9,548 nucleotides of DNA from an uncultured Eisenbergiella sp. (GTDB lineage Bacteria; Bacillota; Clostridia; Lachnospirales; Lachnospiraceae): contig CANQTI010000064.1 in assembly GCA_947626725.1 (NCBI GenBank), positions 1 to 9,548 on the forward strand. Direction: 5' to 3'. The notes under the pieces were generated by a model. It saw only the letters and a program-made list of their open reading frames with translations. It had not been told where the DNA came from and searched no databases. Below are positions 5,803-9,548 of the stretch, one piece after another. A program made the translations under genes and the position numbers. How positions within the stretch are numbered: the stretch's first letter is position 1; each line of letters starts with the position of its first letter.

Positions 5803-8051
5803 AATTCTCCTTTCAGCTCCCGGATTCTTTTGTCCAGGCTGGAATACCGCTTCGCCTCACTGACATTGGCGATCATTTCTTCCACAACCTGTCTGCTCCC
5901 CAAAATCGTGACGCAGTCCCTTGCCCGCGTCACGCCTGTATAAAGAAGATTGCGGTTCATCAGCAGCTTCGGCCCGCCCAAAAGCGGCATAATGACAGCT
6001 GGATACTCGCTGCCCTGCGCCTTATGGATGGTGACGGCATAAGCCAGCTCGATCTCCTCCATCTGGGAAAAGCCGTAGGTCACCCGACGGCCTTCATCAT
6101 ATTCCACCGTCACCGTCTGCGAACCCGCATCGATCTCCTTTATCGTCCCCGTATCGCCGTTAAAAATCCCCACTCCCCTGTCTATGGGAATGCCGTAACG
6201 GCTGACGACCTCCCATTCCAGCTGATAATCATTTCTGGTCTGCATAACCTTGTCCCCTTCCCGGAACAGCGTTTCCCCAATCTGAATCTCCTTTCTGGAA
6301 GGAGTAGGCGGATTCAGATAGGCCTGCAGGATTCCGTTCAGAGTTTCCACGCCCAGCGCGCCCCTGCGCATGGGCGTCAGCACCTGTATATCGTACGGAT
6401 CCGCCTGCACATAGGGCGGCAGCTTTTCCCGAATCAGCTGGATCATATGTTTATAGATGACGGGAATACTGCTGCGCTCCAGGAAAAAGAAATCCCGGCT
6501 TTTGTTGTCCAGCCCGATGGGCTCTCCGCGGTTGATCCGATGCGCGTTCACAACAATATCGCTCTCTCCCGCCTGCCGGAAGATCCGCTGCAAATACACG
6601 ACCGGGAATGCTCCGCTGGCGATCAGGTCATGGAGCACCTGTCCGGGGCCCACACTGGGCAGCTGATTGTCATCCCCCACCAGAATCAACCGGGTCCCCG
6701 GGCTGACAGCTTTCAAAAGCGCTTGAAACAAATGGATATCCACCATGGACATTTCATCCACGATGATCACATCCGCTTCCAGCGGATTGTCCGCGTTGCG
6801 CAGAAAGCTGGCTTTACGATTTTCTTCCGGCGCGGCACCGGAGAGCTCCAGCATCCGGTGGATAGTTCTGGCCTCATAGCCGGTAGCCTCCGTCATCCGT
6901 CTTGTAGCGCGGCCCGTGGGCGCCGCCAGAAAAAGATCCAGCCCCTGCGAGATGAAATAGCGGATCATCATATTAATCGTAGTCGTCTTACCAGTTCCCG
7001 GTCCACCGGTCAAAATAAGCAGATGATTCCGAATGCTTTCCAGCACCGCCTTCTTCTGGAGCGCATCCAGCTCGATTCCTTCCTCTTCCTGAAGCTTCTC
7101 GATTCTGTCTAAGAGCGCTTTTTCCCCTTCCCCGTCAGAGAACGCTCCCTCTCCTCCCACCTGCTGTGTTCCCGCATACAGTTCCAGAAGCATTCGCGCA
7201 CAGGAAAGCTCTGCATAATAAAAGGAGGAAACATAACAATTCACGTTATCCTTCTCTTTTATTGCTACGATCCTGCGGTCCATGATCAGATTGGCAATCT
7301 GCTCTTCCACCGCCTTCTCTTCCAATTCCAGAAGGGCCGCACTGCGGCGCACCAGAACAGTCTTTGGCAAAAAAATATGCCCTTCTCCCGCTGCCTGCTG
7401 CAGCGTATAAAGGATACCGCTGCGAATTCGGTATTCCGAATCCATGAGAATGCCGATCTTTGATGCCAGTTCATCCGCCTTTTTAAATCCAATACCATCA
7501 ATATCGTCCGCCAACTGGTAAGGATTTTCCTCCAAAATGCGATAAAGACGGTCCTGGTAGGTCTCATAAATCTTGACAGCCAGGGTATTGGAAATTCCAT
7601 ATTTCTGCAAATAAACCATCGCCTGGCGCATATCCCGCTTTTCTTCCATCTGGACAGCGATTTCCATAGCCTTGCGCTCGCTGATACCCCTGACTTCCGC
7701 CAGGCGTTCCGGTTCTTCCTCAATAATCCGGAACGTATCTCTTCCGAACCGTTTCACGATTCTCGCCGCCAACGCCGCTCCCACACCGCGGACCGCACCT
7801 GATCCCAGATACCGTTCCATTCCCAGCGCATCCTCTGGAGAAACTGTCTGCCATAACGTGACCTTAAACTGATGTCCATAGACCGCGTGCTCCGTGAAAT
7901 CACCGAAAAGCTCCAGTGTTTCTCCCTCATCCAATGCAGGGAATGAACCGACACAGGTGGTCTCTTCTTCCCCTTGTAAATCAAACACGGTGTATCCGTT
8001 TTCTGCATTCCGATATATGATATGGGAAACATACCCTTCCAGCCGTTCCAA
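5790..8051 (-). CDS. recD2: RecD2 (YrrC-type) SF1 5'-3' DNA helicase
   Basis: RecD2 unwinds DNA 5' to 3' without RecBC and aids replication-fork maintenance and repair. From a TTG start the protein has 753 residues, near other RecD2 proteins. It opens LERLEGYVSHIIYRN with an OB-like N-terminal domain, then helix-hairpin-helix repeats (about 81-103, 116-131 and 179-196), then the helicase core. Walker A GGPGTGKTT is at 349-357 (Lys355), Walker B DEMSMVD at 432-438, motif III GDDNQLPSVGPG at 459-470, the IHKAQGSE region at 675-682 and motif VI YTGVTRAR at 704-711. The frame is open to an ATG at 8114, but the 21 extra residues do not resemble the family N-terminus. The TTG at 8051 has GGAGG exactly 5 nt upstream and starts just where family similarity begins. 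It is the first gene after the mreB terminator and overlaps comF. Confidence 0.95.
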   Translation of the reverse strand: MERLEGYVSHIIYRNAENGYTVFDLQGEEETTCVGSFPALDEGETLELFGDFTEHAVYGHQFKVTLWQTVSPEDALGMERYLGSGAVRGVGAALAARIVKRFGRDTFRIIEEEPERLAEVRGISERKAMEIAVQMEEKRDMRQAMVYLQKYGISNTLAVKIYETYQDRLYRILEENPYQLADDIDGIGFKKADELASKIGILMDSEYRIRSGILYTLQQAAGEGHIFLPKTVLVRRSAALLELEEKAVEEQIANLIMDRRIVAIKEKDNVNCYVSSFYYAELSCARMLLELYAGTQQVGGEGAFSDGEGEKALLDRIEKLQEEEGIELDALQKKAVLESIRNHLLILTGGPGTGKTTTINMMIRYFISQGLDLFLAAPTGRATRRMTEATGYEARTIHRMLELSGAAPEENRKASFLRNADNPLEADVIIVDEMSMVDIHLFQALLKAVSPGTRLILVGDDNQLPSVGPGQVLHDLIASGAFPVVYLQRIFRQAGESDIVVNAHRINRGEPIGLDNKSRDFFFLERSSIPVIYKHMIQLIREKLPPYVQADPYDIQVLTPMRRGALGVETLNGILQAYLNPPTPSRKEIQIGETLFREGDKVMQTRNDYQLEWEVVSRYGIPIDRGVGIFNGDTGTIKEIDAGSQTVTVEYDEGRRVTYGFSQMEEIELAYAVTIHKAQGSEYPAVIMPLLGGPKLLMNRNLLYTGVTRARDCVTILGSRQVVEEMIANVSEAKRYSSLDKRIRELKGEFCSH

Positions 8052-8056
8052 ATGAA

Positions 8057-8063
8057 CCTCCAC
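8057..8063 (-). promoter_or_regulatory. Shine-Dalgarno that fixes the TTG start of recD2
   Basis: The minus strand reads GTGGAGG, then TTCAT, then TTG. The 5-nt spacing from GGAGG and the family-like N-terminus right after it select the TTG at 8051 over the upstream ATG at 8114 and the GTG at 8063, which lies within the ribosome binding site itself. Confidence 0.65.
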
Positions 8064-8119
8064 TCTGCCGCACAGGATTCCTGCACAGACTGCCGAAATG
8101 AGGACCGGCGCCATCCGCT

Positions 8120-8149
8120 ATGAAAAGCCGGCAGCCTGAAAAAAGCCAA
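8120..8149 (-). promoter_or_regulatory. Weak candidate sigma-A promoter for the recD2-to-HPr gene run
   Basis: On the minus strand TTGGCT (8144-8149) and TTTCAT (8120-8125) are separated by 18 nt, each a 4 of 6 match to the consensus boxes. This would give a leader of about 60 nt before recD2. A promoter is needed somewhere between the terminator at 8192-8216 and the start at 8051. TTGTCA at 8177-8182 is a better -35 but has no good -10 at the right distance. The call rests on consensus matching by eye. Confidence 0.22.
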
Positions 8150-8191
8150 CAGTCTAAGTGTTAAGGCCACAGCTCATGACAAATAAATCGG

Positions 8192-8216
8192 AAAAGGGCC
8201 GCCCATCCGGCAGCCC
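8192..8216 (-). terminator. Intrinsic terminator after mreB
   Basis: On the minus strand GGGCTGCC (8216-8209), a five-base loop GGATG, and GGCGGCCC (8203-8196) form an 8-bp stem with one G-U pair, followed directly by TTTT and then a T-rich stretch. It begins 57 nt after the mreB stop and separates mreB from the recD2 run. Confidence 0.8.
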
Positions 8217-8273
8217 CTCTCTACGCAGCGTAAAATCCAGCAAACTGCGCATATTTTCGCGGGATACCACCCA

Positions 8274-9263
8274 TCAATCGCGATATCCGCCCAGAAACTC
8301 CACGTATTTGCCTGTCCCGATCGCCACCGCCGTCATCGGATCCTCCGCCGTCATTGTATTGATCCCCGTTCTGTCTTGAATCAGCTCTTCCAGTCCGCGC
8401 AGCAAGCTGCCGCCTCCCGTCAGCACGATCCCTCTGTCGGCGATATCCGCAGCCAGCTCCGGCGGCGTCTTCTCCAGCACGCCGTGGATCGCCTCCACGA
8501 TTTGGAGCGTGGACTCCTTCAGCGCTTCCTCCGTCTCTTCGGAAGAAACCTTGATCGTCTTGGGCAGCCCCGTCACCAGATTCCGCCCCCGAACATCCAT
8601 ATAATCCGGCTCTGGACGCCGGAATGCGGACCCGATCTTGATCTTGATATCCTCTGCCGTCCGTTCGCCGATCAGCAGATTATGCTTTTTCCTCATATAG
8701 CGGACGATGGCCTCATCGAAATCGTCGCCCGCGATCTTGATGGAGGCGCTGACCACCGTGCCTCCCAGGGAAATGACGGCGATATCGGACGTGCCGCCGC
8801 CGATATCCACGATCATATTGCCGCAGGGCCTGGAAATATCGATACCTGCCCCGATGGCCGCCGCAATGGGCTCCTCAATGATGGAAACCTCTCTGGCGCC
8901 CGCCTGATAGGTGGCATCCTCCACGGCCTTCTTCTCCACCTCAGTAACACCGCTGGGCACACAGACCGCGATCCGGGGACGGCGGAAGGTCTTCTTCCCC
9001 AGCGCCTTCTGGATGAAATACTTCATCATTTTCTCTGTGACCGTATAATCCGAAATGACGCCCTGACGCAGCGGCCTGACGGCCACGATATTGCCCGGCG
9101 TGCGCCCCAGCATCAGACGCGCGTCCTCGCCGATGGCCTTGATCTTATTCGTGTCCCGGTCAAACGCCACAACAGAGGGCTCCTTCAGCACAACGCCTTT
9201 TCCTCTTATATAAACCAATATACTGGCTGTTCCCAGATCGATCCCGATATCCGTATACTGCAT
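8274..9263 (-). CDS. mreB: MreB/Mbl family rod-shape actin homologue
   Basis: MreB-family proteins polymerise under the membrane with ATP and position the elongation machinery for lateral wall synthesis. The 329 residues match the family length (about 330-340). The ATP-binding actin fold is complete: phosphate-1 loop DLGTAS at 9-14, catalytic Glu in IIEEPIAAA at about 130, phosphate-2 loop VDIGGGTSD at 152-160, GERTAEDIK at 199-207, and the adenosine loop LTGGGSLLRG at 281-290. There is no N-terminal amphipathic extension, as usual in Gram-positives. AAGGAG lies about 12 nt before the ATG at 9263. The gene is not followed by mreC/mreD but by a terminator, so it is a stand-alone paralogue and could be Mbl or MreBH-like rather than the mreBCD copy. 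I cannot separate these paralogues by eye. Confidence 0.95.
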   Translation of the reverse strand: MQYTDIGIDLGTASILVYIRGKGVVLKEPSVVAFDRDTNKIKAIGEDARLMLGRTPGNIVAVRPLRQGVISDYTVTEKMMKYFIQKALGKKTFRRPRIAVCVPSGVTEVEKKAVEDATYQAGAREVSIIEEPIAAAIGAGIDISRPCGNMIVDIGGGTSDIAVISLGGTVVSASIKIAGDDFDEAIVRYMRKKHNLLIGERTAEDIKIKIGSAFRRPEPDYMDVRGRNLVTGLPKTIKVSSEETEEALKESTLQIVEAIHGVLEKTPPELAADIADRGIVLTGGGSLLRGLEELIQDRTGINTMTAEDPMTAVAIGTGKYVEFLGGYRD

Positions 9264-9345
9264 GCTCTCTTCGCTCTCCTTCCCGCCCGGCGGCGATACC
9301 CCGCGCCCCGGTCATCCCCTTTTCCGAATCTATGTTCATCCGGCC

Positions 9346-9442
9346 GATCGCCTTCCGTCATTTCCACCCGGCCTGCCGGATCGCCATTCTGTCATTCTAT
9401 CCAGTCAGCCGCTCGCCGTTCTGCATTTCCGTCCGGTCCGCC
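9346..9442 (-). repeat. Degenerate tandem repeat in the mreB leader (32-33 nt period)
   Basis: Three consecutive units, 9346-9378, 9379-9410 and 9411-9442, each begin on the plus strand with GATCGCC or GCTCGCC. This is followed by a TTC(T/C)GTCATT-like core and a CC-rich end resembling TCC(G/A)GTC(C/A)GCC. The second and third units agree at roughly four of five positions. Weaker traces of the same period extend on both sides. The repeat lies in the apparently untranslated leader of mreB. No open frame with a ribosome binding site covers it. Confidence 0.6.
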
Positions 9443-9487
9443 GCTCTGTCCGGCCGTCCGTCCCCGCATTTTCCGGGAAAAGGACAC

Positions 9488-9510
9488 AGAAAGGGCATAA
9501 AGCCCCCTCT
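9488..9510 (-). promoter_or_regulatory. Hairpin near the 5' end of the mreB leader
   Basis: On the minus strand AGAGGGGGC and GCCCTTTCT pair over 9 bp (two G-U pairs) around a TTTAT loop. It would start about 10 nt into the transcript predicted from the -10 box. The 3' side is pyrimidine-rich but has no continuous U tract, so it may be an mRNA-stabilising stem, a pause/attenuation element, or the decayed terminator of a gene beyond the edge. Confidence 0.35.
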
Positions 9511-9528
9511 TTTGCACAGTCCGGGCTT

Positions 9529-9534
9529 ATTATA
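9529..9534 (-). promoter_or_regulatory. Consensus -10 box (TATAAT), probable mreB promoter
   Basis: The minus strand reads ACGATATAATAAG, a perfect TATAAT. The matching -35 would fall at or beyond the right edge and cannot be checked. A start near 9521 would give mreB a leader of roughly 260 nt. No gene was found between this box and mreB. Confidence 0.45.
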
Positions 9535-9548
9535 TCGTAAAAACCGGG

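Noticed and set aside
6024..7112. Open frame of 362 codons on the plus strand opposite recD2
   Set aside because: It covers the Walker A and B coding region of RecD2 in antisense and has no recognisable domain or start signal.
8052..8114. N-terminal extension of recD2 to the ATG at 8114
   Set aside because: The 21 added residues are unlike RecD2 N-termini and a GGAGG-5 nt-TTG start lies just downstream.
8140..8243. 32-codon frame on the minus strand after mreB (starts MRSLLDF)
   Set aside because: It runs through the terminator stem and has no ribosome binding site; chance openness is sufficient.
9341..9475. CRISPR array in the mreB leader
   Set aside because: The units are head to tail with no conserved-repeat/variable-spacer alternation, and they are too divergent from each other; no cas gene is near.
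8376..9500. Open frame of 374 codons on the plus strand opposite mreB
   Set aside because: It is the mirror of a confident MreB gene and shows the same shadow composition (Arg, His, Asp, Gly). It resembles no family I know.

Overview
The window looks like a chromosomal core region of a Clostridia-type Firmicute, most likely a member of the Lachnospiraceae. The reasons are the cdaA-cdaR-glmM cluster, a YrrC-type RecD2 helicase, Gram-positive style MreB and HPr, strong AGGAGG ribosome binding sites, and base composition moderately above 50% GC. The organism assignment is inference from gene content and order, not from a search. Every supported gene lies on the minus strand, so the window reads right to left. 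No phage, transposon, CRISPR, tRNA or rRNA was seen.

Region 1 (9548 down to about 8190) is an independent actin-homologue unit. A consensus -10 box sits near the right edge, followed by a leader of about 260 nt that carries a hairpin and a degenerate tandem repeat with a 32-33 nt period. Then come the mreB/mbl-family gene and a clear intrinsic terminator. No mreC or mreD follows.

Region 2 (8051 down to the left edge) is a tightly packed run of eight genes: recD2, comF, a small two-helix membrane protein, a large polytopic membrane protein, cdaA, cdaR, glmM and the first 20 codons of an HPr-family gene cut off by the window edge. Genes overlap or are separated by at most about 46 nt and no terminator is visible between them. 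They probably form one transcription unit, possibly with internal promoters.

The functional core of region 2 is cyclic di-AMP synthesis and its coupling to cell-wall precursor supply. CdaA makes c-di-AMP from ATP at the membrane, CdaR is its extracytoplasmic regulator, and GlmM makes glucosamine-1-phosphate for peptidoglycan and is known in other Firmicutes to bind and restrain CdaA. In this window the trio is flanked by two unrecognised membrane proteins upstream and an HPr-like PTS phosphocarrier downstream. All three are candidates for extra inputs to the c-di-AMP / cell-wall switch. RecD2 and ComF, which act on DNA repair and DNA uptake, head the run.

Start-site reading changes several genes. 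RecD2 and ComF both appear to begin with TTG. GlmM most likely begins at its second ATG. The small membrane protein most likely begins after the comF stop rather than 83 nt inside it.
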